From the NCBI RefSeq assembly GCF_050946405.1, contig NZ_JBMNUS010000001.1, positions 740,528-804,527 on the forward strand: 64,000 nt of DNA, in the 5' to 3' direction. The translations under genes and the position numbers were made by a program. This DNA comes from Pseudochelatococcus sp050946405. Its GTDB lineage: Bacteria > Pseudomonadota > Alphaproteobacteria > Rhizobiales > Beijerinckiaceae. A model generated the notes under the pieces. It saw nothing but the letters and a program-made list of their open reading frames with translations. It made no database searches and had not been told where the DNA came from. Below, piece after piece: positions 9,344 to 26,171 of the stretch. Position 1 is the first letter of the stretch; the number at the start of each line of letters is the position of its first letter.

Positions 9344-9721
9344 CTCGAGATTCCGATCGTTTGATCGGTGGAGCGGCGGTTTCGAGGCGTGTTTTTCGGA
9401 AGTGTCTTCCGGGAAGCTGCTTCCGGGGCCGCCGGTGTCCTGTCCAAGACTGCAGGTGCCGCAACGATTTGCGTTCGGCCTAATCCCGCCCGGGGCCTGC
9501 ATAGACGGGTAAGGCTGATACCGCCTGTCGCCGCGTTGCCGGCGGCGGGCGCAGATCGGTTCGTACCTTCGCATCCGTGAGGCGGTTTCGTGCCGTCGAG
9601 CGGGGACAGGGCTCGCAAGCGCCGCTTTCCGGTGCCGGGCCTGATGGTAGTCGGTATCGCGAGGGCGGCATGTGTAGCTGGCGGGTGGGCGTGCGTCCAT
9701 CCGTCTTTTGGAGAGAGCCCC
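9344..9721 (+). promoter_or_regulatory. Long leader upstream of rplJ (possible L10 autoregulatory leader)
   Basis: Between the rplA terminator and rplJ lie about 380 GC-rich bases with several short inverted repeats, for example GCCGCGTTGCCGGCGGC near 9530-9550. Position and length fit the L10(L12)4-binding leader that represses rplJL translation in many bacteria. I cannot confirm the conserved fold by eye, and a promoter must also lie here. In-frame upstream codons from 9590 are open but unlike L10. Confidence 0.4.
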
Positions 9722-10237
9722 GTGGATAGAACGGCAAAAGCTGAGCTTGCGGCTTCGCTCGGAGAGGTGTTCAGCACTTCCGGCGTCGTCGTCGTTGCTC
9801 ATTATGCCGGCCTGAGGGTCGCCGAACTGCAAAAGCTCCGTCAGGAGGCGAGGCAGGCCGGCGCCCAGGTGCAGGTCGCGAAAAACCGTATCGCCAAGAT
9901 CGCTCTCGAAGGCACGGACGTTGCCGGAATCGCGCCCCTGCTGAAGGGGCCGACGTTGCTGGCCTATTCCAGCGATCCGATTGCGGCGGCCAAGGTCGTG
10001 ACCAACTTCGCCAAGACGAATGACAAGCTCGTCATTCTGGGCGGCGCGGCCGGCACGTCCACTCTGAACGTCGACGGCGTGAAGGCGCTTGCCTCGCTGC
10101 CGTCGCTCGACGAACTGCGCGCCAAGCTCGTGGGCCTCATCCAGGCCCCGGCGACGAAGATCGCGCAGGTCGTTACCGCGCCGGCCGCCAAGGTGGCCCG
10201 TGTGTTCGGAGCCTATGCCGAAAGAGATGCGGCCTGA
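9722..10237 (+). CDS. rplJ: 50S ribosomal protein L10
   Basis: I chose the GTG at 9722, preceded by GGAGAG. It gives a 171-residue protein starting (M)DRTAKAELAASLGEVF, the normal L10 start and length. The body has the L10 hallmark VAKNRIAKIAL and LKGPTLLAYS. L10 anchors L7/L12 dimers on the ribosomal stalk through its C-terminal helix. rplL follows after 45 bases. Confidence 0.95.
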   Translation: MDRTAKAELAASLGEVFSTSGVVVVAHYAGLRVAELQKLRQEARQAGAQVQVAKNRIAKIALEGTDVAGIAPLLKGPTLLAYSSDPIAAAKVVTNFAKTNDKLVILGGAAGTSTLNVDGVKALASLPSLDELRAKLVGLIQAPATKIAQVVTAPAAKVARVFGAYAERDAA

Positions 10238-10282
10238 GGCCGATTACCCGAAAACTGACGAACCGATACAGGAATTATGATC

Positions 10283-10657
10283 ATGGCTGATTTGACCAAG
10301 CTCGTCGACGAACTGTCGAGCCTCACCGTTCTCGAGGCCGCCGAACTCGCCAAGCTCCTTGAAGAGAAGTGGGGCGTTTCCGCCGCCGCCGCCGTCGCCG
10401 TCGCCGCTGCTCCGGCTGCCGCCGCCGCCGCTCCGGTCGAGGAGCAGACCGAGTTCACGGTGGTTCTGGCCGCCGTCGGCGACAAGAAGATCGAGGTCAT
10501 CAAGGAAGTCCGCGCCATCACCGGCCTTGGCCTGAAGGAAGCGAAGGACCTCGTTGAGGGCGCTCCCAAGCCCGTCAAGGAAGGTCTGGCGAAGGACGAG
10601 GCCAACAAGCTCAAGGAACAGCTTGAGAAGGCTGGCGCCAAGGTCGAGCTCAAGTAA
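10283..10657 (+). CDS. rplL: 50S ribosomal protein L7/L12
   Basis: The 124-residue acidic protein has the N-terminal dimerisation helices (ADLTKLVDELSSLTVLEAAEL), an Ala-rich hinge (about residues 33-55) and the C-terminal factor-binding domain with KKIEVIKEVRAITGLGLKEAKDLV. Two ATG codons lie in frame, at 10277 and 10283. The second gives the usual MADLTK start and has AGGA about 9 bases upstream. Confidence 0.96.
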   Translation: MADLTKLVDELSSLTVLEAAELAKLLEEKWGVSAAAAVAVAAAPAAAAAAPVEEQTEFTVVLAAVGDKKIEVIKEVRAITGLGLKEAKDLVEGAPKPVKEGLAKDEANKLKEQLEKAGAKVELK

Positions 10658-11034
10658 GATCGGGCAGGGCGGAGCCGGGGTTTCCGGCTCCGGCGATGTC
10701 TTTTCGGTCCGGCCCGATCCATGGGGCGGCCGGACCGATCGAAGCGCTGGGCAGGTTCTTGAGCACAAGCACCGTCAACCGAATCTGAAGCAATCGCGGT
10801 TCCGGGGGAGTCCCTCCGGGGCCGTATCGTCGTCCGAAAAGGCCTTTGCGCGCGAGCGCGGCGTTTTCGGGTGTCGCGCGGCTCCGCCGCGTCCGTCCGA
10901 CCGTCGAGCGGCGGAACCGTTCATTGACCCTGCCGCGGGATCGCGGCCCGCCTGACCCGGCGGCCCCTTCATCGGGCGCCGCCAGCCGAACCGGGACCGC
11001 CCGGTCAGGCGTGCGTTGAGGAGCAAGAGTCCAC
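10658..11034 (+). other. rplL-rpoB intergenic region with a possible attenuator
   Basis: The gap of 377 bases begins with a hairpin (CGGAGCC / GGCTCCG, 10670-10676 and 10686-10692) and a weak T-rich tail (TCTTTTC). This resembles the partial attenuator that lowers rpoBC expression relative to ribosomal protein genes. The rest is GC-rich without a gene. A GAGGAG site 10 bases before 11035 serves rpoB. Confidence 0.5.
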
Positions 11035-15156
<4,122 letters not shown>

Positions 15157-15347
15157 ACGGGCGGCATGCGCGCGGCCCCTGTGCCAATTGGCGGCATTGA
15201 TATCTGAGGCGGCATCCGGCCATAAAACGGCCGGGTGTCGCTGGCATATTGAGAAATTTGAGGCGTCGCACCTGGGGCAGGCCAGGGCAGATGCCGGCGG
15301 GAGCTGATCCGGACCGACGGGGCTCACGCAGACTTGAGGAGACGGCG

Positions 15348-19553
<4,206 letters not shown>

Positions 19554-19596
19554 TGCGCCGACGCCGGTACTATCGATCGTGATATTATGAGACAAG

Positions 19597-19628
19597 AAAC
19601 CCGCAACCGTCAGGTTGCGGGTTTTTTT
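19597..19628 (+). terminator. Rho-independent terminator after rpoC
   Basis: The inverted repeat AACCCGCAACC / GGTTGCGGGTT with a GTCA loop is followed by an uninterrupted T tract. It closes the rplJ-rplL-rpoB-rpoC unit. Confidence 0.95.
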
Positions 19629-19691
19629 GTCGCCGGCCGGCGTCTACGGTCGATCGGGGCCAATGTCGTGAAAACGGGCGAGGGTGTCGCC

Positions 19692-20255
19692 ATGGCGCAG
19701 ATCATTTTTCTTCACGGCGCGTCGAGCAGCGGAAAGTCGACCATTGCGAAGGTGTTGCAAACGCGCATCGAAAAGCCGTTTTGGCATGTTTCGATAGATC
19801 ACCTGCGCGACTCCGGGGTTCTGCCGCTGAGCCGTTTTCGAAGCGGTGAGTTCGTCTGGTCCGATGCGCGGAAAGCCTTCTTCGACGGGTTTCACGCTTC
19901 GCTTGCCGCCTACGCCGACGCGGGCAACAACCTCATCCTCGAACACATTCTGGATACCGACGGCTGGCTGGAGACGCTTCGCGGCCTTCTGGCCCGGCAT
20001 GACGTCTTCTTCGTCGCCGTGCATTGCCCGCTCGATGTGCTGATCGCGCGCGAAATCGCGCGTGGCGACAGGCCGGTCGGCAGCGCGCGGCGCGACCATG
20101 AAACGATTCATATCGGCAAGTCCTATGACCTTGAACTGAACTCCGTGGACGGCGTGGAGGTGAACGTCGACAAACTGCTCGCGGCGTGGCGCAACGCGCG
20201 GCGGTCTTCGAGCTTCGGCCAGGATGGAATTGAGAGCGGGATGCGATCGGGTTGA
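19692..20255 (+). CDS. Chloramphenicol phosphotransferase-like P-loop kinase
   Basis: The 187-residue protein opens with a Walker A loop, GASSSGKST (residues 9-17), followed by VSIDHLRD, where the CPT family has its catalytic Asp. It also has a LILEHILD strand and a CPLDVLIAREIARGDRP segment close to the HCPLEVLEARE-type lid motif of that family. CPT of Streptomyces phosphorylates chloramphenicol; most homologues have unknown small-molecule substrates. It sits alone between the rpoC terminator and a convergent HAD gene. Start ATG 19692 is preceded by GGGCGAGGG. An in-frame GTG at 19668 is a less likely start. Confidence 0.75.
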   Translation: MAQIIFLHGASSSGKSTIAKVLQTRIEKPFWHVSIDHLRDSGVLPLSRFRSGEFVWSDARKAFFDGFHASLAAYADAGNNLILEHILDTDGWLETLRGLLARHDVFFVAVHCPLDVLIAREIARGDRPVGSARRDHETIHIGKSYDLELNSVDGVEVNVDKLLAAWRNARRSSSFGQDGIESGMRSG

Positions 20256-20392
20256 ATCGCCATGAAAGTCTCGGCGGGACTTCGGTTCGCGAGACTTCGA
20301 TTCATTTGCGCATGATCATCGCTTGCGGGCCACGACGTTGGGCGGGCGGCGGGCACGCCGGATGCAACTCATCGATCATGCGGACATGTCGA

Positions 20393-21079
20393 TCATCCTG
20401 CCTTTTCCCAACCTTCTATAAGGTCGCGTATCTCCGGCAGCGAGCCGATCACGGCATCCGGCTGCCAATCGTAGTGTTCGGGCCATACCGCGCCGTTCGG
20501 AAACCAGATCGTTTTCATGTTCAGCGACCGCGCGCCGATCATGTCCGCTTCGGGCGAATCTCCGACGAATACGCAGTCGACAACGGAGACGCCCAATCTC
20601 TCCGCGGCGCGACGGAAAATGGCCGGCTCCGGTTTGCGGCATCCCTCCTGTTCGGAAATGAGATAGGTATTCACCAGGCGGTCGAGGTTCAGCGCCAGCA
20701 AGCTGCGCAACTGGATATGCGTCTGCCCGTTGCTGACGATCGCGGTACGCCGTCCCGAGTTCGCGAGCCACGACAAGAGTTCCGCCATGCCATCGAAGGC
20801 CCGGGCGAAACGCCATGCGTTCGTTTCGTAATCGTCGAATAATGTCGCGGAGGCAGCGGAATCGGGAAACCCGGTTTCGGCGAGGAGCGCGTCATAGACC
20901 TCCCGCTTGGATGTGCGCCCGCGGCGATCCAGGGCCAGGAAGCGATCACCGACCGCACGCAGGTTTCCAAGGTTTCCGAGCGCCCTGCCGGAGAATTGGT
21001 TCTCCACGAAGGCGCGCAAGGAATCCGACCTGTTGAACAGCGTCTCGTCGAGATCGAACATGACGGCAGAGACCGACAT
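20393..21079 (-). CDS. HAD-family hydrolase
   Basis: The protein starts MSVSAVMFDLDETLFN, with the HAD nucleophile motif DxDxT (DLDET). Motif II is IVSNGQ, and motifs III/IV are KPEPAIF and VFVGDSPEADMIGA. The helical insert after motif I indicates a C1-cap phosphatase. Substrate is unknown. I chose the ATG at 21079, because GAGG lies about 10 bases upstream and it puts motif I close to the N-terminus; an ATG five codons earlier also exists. It follows hrpB closely on the same strand and may be co-transcribed. The 137-base gap after its stop separates it from the convergent CPT-like kinase. Confidence 0.85.
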   Translation of the reverse strand: MSVSAVMFDLDETLFNRSDSLRAFVENQFSGRALGNLGNLRAVGDRFLALDRRGRTSKREVYDALLAETGFPDSAASATLFDDYETNAWRFARAFDGMAELLSWLANSGRRTAIVSNGQTHIQLRSLLALNLDRLVNTYLISEQEGCRKPEPAIFRRAAERLGVSVVDCVFVGDSPEADMIGARSLNMKTIWFPNGAVWPEHYDWQPDAVIGSLPEIRDLIEGWEKAG

Positions 21080-21109
21080 TGCTTTTCGCCTCATTTCGCC
21101 GGGATTTCC

Positions 21110-23572
21110 TCACGTTCCGCGCGGCTTCGCCCGCGTCGTGGCGGCGGTATTGGCCGGGTCTTCCGGCCAGACGTGTCGGGGATACCGCCCGCGCATGTCG
21201 GTGCGCACGGCGGCCCATGAGCCGCGCCAGAAGCCGGGCAGGTCGCGGGTGATCTGGATGGGACGATGCGCCGGCGACAGCAGTTCCAGTGTCAGCGGCA
21301 GGCGCCCGCCCGCAATGGCGGGGTGGGTGTCGAGGCCGAACAGCTCCTGCACCCGGATGGCGATGACGGGGCTCTCGCCGGAATAGTCGACGGCGATGCG
21401 CGAGCCTGTCGGCGCGGTGAAATGCGTCGGCGCCTCGCGCTCCAGCCGCTGTTGCAGATCCCACGGCAGCAGGGACTTCAGCGCCGCGTCCAACAGGCCG
21501 GCGTCGATCTGGGCGAGCCCCGTCACGCCCGCCAGATGCGGCGCGAGCCACGCTTCGACAGTTGCGGCGAGGGCTTCGTCCGAAAGGTCGGGCCAGATGT
21601 CCGCGCCTTCGGCCGCGCGCAGGAAGGCGATGCGGGTGCGCCATTGCGCGAGCTGCTTCGTCCACGGCAGCGCGGCGATGCCGATGGAGGCGATGCCGCG
21701 CGCCAGCACGGCGGCCGCGGTGTCGTCGGCGGGCACGGGCAGCGGCTTCCGGTCGAGCACGACGGCATCGAGCCGGCGCGTGCGTCGGGCGCGCAGCGCG
21801 CGCGCCTGCGCGTCGAAGGTGACTTCGGTCGCCTCGGTGATGCGCTCTCCGGCGAGCCGCTCGACATCCTCGCGCGTCAGCGCGGCGGCGGAAACGATGC
21901 GCGCGGAAGCGGCCGAGCCGACGATTTCCGCGACAGCCAGAAATTCCTCGCGCGCCAGCGGTTCGGCCGGATCGAGCGCGGCCCCGCGTCCGTTGGCGAG
22001 CAGATAGGCGCCGTCGCGCCCCCGCGCCCTGGCGATGCGATCGGGAAAGGCCAGCGCCAGCAGCGGCCCCACCGGCGCGTCGCCGGCCGCCGCGCCGCCC
22101 CATTGGCGCGCGAGATGGCGCATGTCGTCGGCGCGCGGCGAGCGGTCGCGGCCGAACAGGCGCACCCGCTCGGCGAGGTCGACGGCATTGCCGCCGAGCC
22201 CCCGCTCCACGAGGACGGCCGCGATATGCGCGGCCAGACCGCTTTCCTTCATGCGCCGCGCCTCCACCACCATGCGGGCGAGGCGCGGCGGCAGCGGCAG
22301 CGCCTGCAACGCCCGCCCGGTGTCCGTGAGCCTGCCATCGACATCGAGCGCGCCGATGCCTTGCAGCAGCTTGCGCGCTTCCGTCACGGCCGCGGCCGGC
22401 GGCGGATCGAGGAAGGGCAGGCGCGCGGGATCGTCGACGCCCCAGGCGGCGCAGTCGAGCAGCAGCGGCGCGAGATCGGCGGACAGGATTTCCGGCGTGG
22501 AGAAAGGGGCGAGCGCGCCGGTCGCCGCCTCCTCCCACAGGCGGATGCACACGCCGGGCTCCGTGCGGCCGGCGCGGCCCCGGCGCTGATCGGCGGCGGC
22601 GCGCGAGGCGCGTACCGTCTCAAGGCGGGTGATGCCGATATCGGGCTCGTAACGCGGCACGCGGGCGAGGCCCGAATCGATGACGACGCGCACGCCGTCG
22701 ATGGTGAGCGAGGTTTCGGCGATGGAGGTGGCGAGCACCACCTTGCGCCGCCCCGGCGGGCTCGGGCGGATGGCGAGGCTCTGCGCCGCGCGGTCGAGCT
22801 GGCCGTAGAGGGGCGCGATGTCCACGCCGCTTGCGCCCGCGAGCCGCTCTTGCAGCAGCGCCTGCACGCGGCGGATCTCGCCCTGTCCGGGCAGGAAGAC
22901 AAGGATGGAGCCGGTTTCCGCCGCCAGCGCGGCGCGCACGGCCTCGGCCACATCCTCTTCCAGCCGGCGGGAGGGATTGCGGCCCCGGTAGCGCGTCTCC
23001 ACCGGGAATGCGCGGCCGGCGGATTCGATGACCGGCGCGGGCGTTTCCCCGCCGAGAAGCCCGGCGACCCGCGCGCCGTCGAGCGTCGCCGACATGACGA
23101 GCAGGCGCAGATCCGGGCGCAGGCCGGCCTGCGCGTCGAGTGCGAGGGCAAGGCCGAAATCGGCGTCGAGCGAGCGCTCGTGAAACTCGTCGAAGATGAC
23201 GGCCGCGATGCCGGAAAGCTCGGGATCGTCAAGGATCATGCGGGCGAAAACGCCCTCCGTGACGACCTCGATGCGCGTGCGCGCGGAAATCTTCGACCCC
23301 AGCCGCACGCGGATGCCGACGCGCTCGCCCACCGGTTGCGACAGCGTTTCCGCCATGCGCGCGGCCGCGCCCTGCGCGGCGAGCCGGCGCGGCTCCAGCA
23401 TCACGATCCGGCCGTCGCCCACCCACGGCTCGCTCAGAAGCGCGAGCGGCACGCGCGTCGTCTTGCCCGCGCCGGGCGGTGCGACCAGCACGGCGTTGCG
23501 TCCCCGCGCCAGCGCCGCGCGCAGGGGCGCCAGCACCTCGTCGATGGGTAGCCGGGGAGATGCTTCGGTCAT
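21110..23572 (-). CDS. hrpB: ATP-dependent helicase HrpB
   Basis: The 820-residue protein is a DExH-box helicase. Walker A, APPGAGKTT, lies at residues 31-39, the Walker B box is DEFH (128-131), and motif III is SATLD. Motif VI is QRRGRAGR. The helicase-associated region and the HrpB-specific C-terminal domain (ending with GRYPRHVWPEDP) follow. The related HrpA acts on RNA at stalled ribosomes; HrpB's role is not settled. It is the first gene of a short minus-strand unit with the HAD hydrolase. Confidence 0.95.
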   Translation of the reverse strand: MTEASPRLPIDEVLAPLRAALARGRNAVLVAPPGAGKTTRVPLALLSEPWVGDGRIVMLEPRRLAAQGAAARMAETLSQPVGERVGIRVRLGSKISARTRIEVVTEGVFARMILDDPELSGIAAVIFDEFHERSLDADFGLALALDAQAGLRPDLRLLVMSATLDGARVAGLLGGETPAPVIESAGRAFPVETRYRGRNPSRRLEEDVAEAVRAALAAETGSILVFLPGQGEIRRVQALLQERLAGASGVDIAPLYGQLDRAAQSLAIRPSPPGRRKVVLATSIAETSLTIDGVRVVIDSGLARVPRYEPDIGITRLETVRASRAAADQRRGRAGRTEPGVCIRLWEEAATGALAPFSTPEILSADLAPLLLDCAAWGVDDPARLPFLDPPPAAAVTEARKLLQGIGALDVDGRLTDTGRALQALPLPPRLARMVVEARRMKESGLAAHIAAVLVERGLGGNAVDLAERVRLFGRDRSPRADDMRHLARQWGGAAAGDAPVGPLLALAFPDRIARARGRDGAYLLANGRGAALDPAEPLAREEFLAVAEIVGSAASARIVSAAALTREDVERLAGERITEATEVTFDAQARALRARRTRRLDAVVLDRKPLPVPADDTAAAVLARGIASIGIAALPWTKQLAQWRTRIAFLRAAEGADIWPDLSDEALAATVEAWLAPHLAGVTGLAQIDAGLLDAALKSLLPWDLQQRLEREAPTHFTAPTGSRIAVDYSGESPVIAIRVQELFGLDTHPAIAGGRLPLTLELLSPAHRPIQITRDLPGFWRGSWAAVRTDMRGRYPRHVWPEDPANTAATTRAKPRGT

Positions 23573-23654
23573 GAAAATCCCGAATGATTCGTCATGACGG
23601 CATCTTGCGTGTCTGCCGGGCGCCCGTCACCTGCCTGTCGCGGACAACTCACCA

Positions 23655-23683
23655 TTGTCATCGAATTGTCGAACGCCTATGCT
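23655..23683 (+). promoter_or_regulatory. Putative olsB promoter overlapping a Pho-box-like repeat
   Basis: TTGTCA (23655-23660) and TATGCT (23678-23683) are spaced 17 bases apart, a good sigma-70-type pair. The -35 region is also part of two 7-base half-sites 11 bases apart (TTGTCAT, 4 bases, TTGTCGA), the layout of a PhoB box. The second half-site is poor. Rhizobial olsB is known to be induced by phosphate starvation through PhoB, so the site is plausible but unproven. Confidence 0.45.
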
Positions 23684-23783
23684 CTTTTCGGGGGATGATC
23701 AGGCGTCTCGAATCCGGGTACCCGGCGGGGAGCGGGTTCGCGAGGTGCCGTGATCCGTCGTGAGGGGCGGGGTGAGGACATAG

Positions 23784-24806
23784 ATGGGTGCCAGAAATCC
23801 GGCAGGTGCCAAAAGTTCGGCGGGCGCCAGGTTGTTCGGGGGGGATGCCGCGATCGCAGCGGCGCGAGGCGGGCGGGTTCCCGTTTTTCTGCAACCGAAG
23901 GTATGGGGAAATCCGAAATCCTGGCAGTGGATGCAGAACGGCCGTCTCGGCGGCGGTCTGAAATTCGGTCTGCCGCTCGATACCGGCGGGCTTGATCCCG
24001 TGCTCGGCCGCATCGGTTCGCTGGAAGTGCGGCTCGCGACCACGAAGCGCGAGGTGCGCCGGGCGCAGCGCCTGCGCTACCGCGTGTTCTACAACGAGAT
24101 GTCGGCGGTGCCCAATGCGGCCTGCATGCTGGCGCAGCGCGACATGGACGAGTACGACGCCATTTGCGACCATTTGCTGGTGCTCGATCACGATGCGCCG
24201 CGCAAGCCCTTCCGGCCCAACAAGCCGAAGGTGGTCGGCACCTACCGGCTGCTGCGGCAGGAGGTGGCGGATCGCTTCTTCGGCTTCTACACGGCGAGCG
24301 AGTTCGACGTGCAGCCGGTGATCGACGCCAACCCGCAATTGCGCTTTCTGGAACTCGGCCGCTCCTGCGTGCTGAAGCCCTATCGCAACAAGCGCACCGT
24401 CGAGCTTCTGTGGCATGGCATCTGGACCTATGTGCTGCACCACCGCATCGACGTGATGTTCGGCTGCGCCAGCCTTGAGGGCACGGACCCGGCCAAGATG
24501 GCGCTGCCGCTGAGCTTCCTGCACCATTTCGCCCGCGCGCCGGAAGAATGGAACGTCAAGGCCCTGCCGGAGCGCTTCGTCAGCATGGACCTTCTGAACA
24601 AGGAAGGCATCGACGCGCGCGCCGCCCTGCACAGCCTGCCGCCGCTCATCAAGGGCTATCTGCGCCTCGGCGGCACCGTGGGCGAGGGCGCGGTGATCGA
24701 CCGGCAGTTCGGCACCACCGACGTGCTGGTGATGCTGCCGGTGAAGGCCATCAATCCGCGTTACATCGGCCATTTCGGCGCGGACGCCGGCCGCCACGCG
24801 GCATAA
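23784..24806 (+). CDS. olsB: L-ornithine N(alpha)-acyltransferase (OlsB)
   Basis: The 340-residue protein belongs to the hemolysin-like GNAT acyltransferases. The core contains LRYRVFYNEM, VGTYRLL, FLELGRSCV and a YGCASLEGTDP-like FGCASLEGTDP block. OlsB uses 3-hydroxyacyl-ACP to acylate ornithine, the first step to ornithine lipids, which replace phospholipids during phosphate limitation. The partner OlsA is not in this window. It is about 40 residues longer at the N-terminus than typical OlsB; the first 45 residues are Gly/Ala-rich and of low complexity, so the true start may be further downstream. Confidence 0.85.
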   Translation: MGARNPAGAKSSAGARLFGGDAAIAAARGGRVPVFLQPKVWGNPKSWQWMQNGRLGGGLKFGLPLDTGGLDPVLGRIGSLEVRLATTKREVRRAQRLRYRVFYNEMSAVPNAACMLAQRDMDEYDAICDHLLVLDHDAPRKPFRPNKPKVVGTYRLLRQEVADRFFGFYTASEFDVQPVIDANPQLRFLELGRSCVLKPYRNKRTVELLWHGIWTYVLHHRIDVMFGCASLEGTDPAKMALPLSFLHHFARAPEEWNVKALPERFVSMDLLNKEGIDARAALHSLPPLIKGYLRLGGTVGEGAVIDRQFGTTDVLVMLPVKAINPRYIGHFGADAGRHAA

Positions 24807-24850
24807 GGCCCTGAGCCGGAAAGTGTACCCGCTTTTCGGCTCGAAGCGTC

Positions 24851-24878
24851 CCGGAGCGCTTTCCGAATGCGCTCAAAG
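24851..24878. repeat. Intergenic hairpin repeat, short copy
   Basis: CCGGAGCGCTTTCCGA followed by a short ATGCGCTCAAAG end matches both ends of the larger copy at 53931-54010 with the middle of the hairpin missing. It lies between olsB and hrcA, whose 3' ends converge here. Confidence 0.55.
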
Positions 24879-24887
24879 TCGGACGGC

Positions 24888-25979
24888 CTACCGCTTGCGC
24901 TCCAGAATGCGCGACACGACGCGGGCGGTGTAGTCCACCATCGGCACGATGCGGGAATAGTTAAGCCGCGTCGGTCCGATGACGCCGACGACGCCGAGAA
25001 TCGTCTGGCTCGAATCGTGGAAGGGCGCGGCGATCATCGAGGAGCCGGAGAGCGAGAACAGCTTGTTCTCCGAGCCGATGAAGATGCGCACGCCCTCGCC
25101 GTCTTCCGCCCGCGACAGCAGGTCGATGACGTCCTTCTGCGTTTCCAGATCGGTGAACAGCAGGCGGATGCGTTCGATATCCTCGGCGGCCTTGAGGTCG
25201 TCGAGCAGGTTGGCCTGCCCGCGCACGATGAGCTGGCGACCGTCCGACGGGCCGACGCTCACGGCGAGCCCGGCGTCGATCAGGCCGGTGACGAGTACGT
25301 CGAGTTCCCGCTCCATGATGGTGCGGCGTTGCTCCACCTGCGCGCGCAGTTCGCCGAGCGTGAGGCCGAGCAGTTGCGCGTTGAGGAAGTTGCCGGCCTC
25401 GACGAGCGCGCTGGACGGCAGGCCGGGCGGCAGGTCGAGCAGGCGGTTTTCCACCGTGCCGTCCTCGCCCACCAGCACGACGAGCGCGCGCGCGGCGTCG
25501 AGGCGCACGAACTCGATGTGTTTCAGCGGCGGATTCTGCTTGCCCGCGACGACGACCCCGGCGCCGCGCGTCAGGCCGGAGAGCATCATCGTGGCTTCCG
25601 ACAGCAGGCTGTCGAGCGAGGCGCCGGTGGCCGCGGCCGCAACCTGCGCCTCGATGCGGCCGCTTTCCTCCGCGTCGAGATCGCCGATTTCCAGCATGGC
25701 GTCGACGAAGAAGCGCAATCCCCGCTCGGTCGGCATGCGCCCGGCGCTGACGTGGGGCGCGTAGAGCAGGCCGGCCTGTTCGAGGTCCGCCATCACGTTG
25801 CGCACCGAGGCCGGCGACAGCGACACTTGCAGCATGCGCGCGAGATTGCGCGATCCCACGGGTTCGCCGGTGGCCAGATAGCCTTCGACCACGCGGCGAA
25901 AAATCTCGCGCGACCGCTCGTCGAGGTCCGCGAAGAGGCGCGCGCTGTCCGTGGTCGGGACGGAGAGAAAGGAATTCAT
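24888..25979 (-). CDS. hrcA: Heat-inducible transcription repressor HrcA
   Basis: The 363-residue protein begins with a winged-helix domain (RSREIFRRVVEGYLATGEPVGSRNLAR ... SPASVRNVMADLEQAGLL), then PHVSAGRMPTERGLRFFVD, a typical HrcA block. The C-terminal GAF-like domain ends with GVIGPTRLNYSRIVPMVDY. HrcA represses groESL and dnaK operons by binding CIRCE elements. The start ATG at 25979 is the family start. No dnaK, grpE or CIRCE is nearby. It diverges from rph, a common alphaproteobacterial arrangement. Confidence 0.96.
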   Translation of the reverse strand: MNSFLSVPTTDSARLFADLDERSREIFRRVVEGYLATGEPVGSRNLARMLQVSLSPASVRNVMADLEQAGLLYAPHVSAGRMPTERGLRFFVDAMLEIGDLDAEESGRIEAQVAAAATGASLDSLLSEATMMLSGLTRGAGVVVAGKQNPPLKHIEFVRLDAARALVVLVGEDGTVENRLLDLPPGLPSSALVEAGNFLNAQLLGLTLGELRAQVEQRRTIMERELDVLVTGLIDAGLAVSVGPSDGRQLIVRGQANLLDDLKAAEDIERIRLLFTDLETQKDVIDLLSRAEDGEGVRIFIGSENKLFSLSGSSMIAAPFHDSSQTILGVVGVIGPTRLNYSRIVPMVDYTARVVSRILERKR

Positions 25980-26171
25980 CGGAGGAAATCGAGTCCGTCT
26001 GGTCCTGCCCTGCTGCACCTGATTATCGCCAGCGGCGGGGTGTGTGCAAGGGGGAGCCGGCGAGAGGCATCGGCGAGGGGCGTCGGCAAGCGGATCGAAT
26101 CGGGTTGCCGGCGGCGCGCAAGATGTTACAAGCCGCTCTGGATCATCGGTATCATTATCGGGGAAAATGAG

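Noticed and set aside
20946..22550. 534-codon frame overlapping the HrpB gene
   Set aside because: It is a shifted frame of hrpB, Arg/Ala-rich, without motifs.
25980..26171. CIRCE element upstream of hrcA
   Set aside because: No TTAGCACTC / GAGTGCTAA inverted repeat is present between hrcA and rph.
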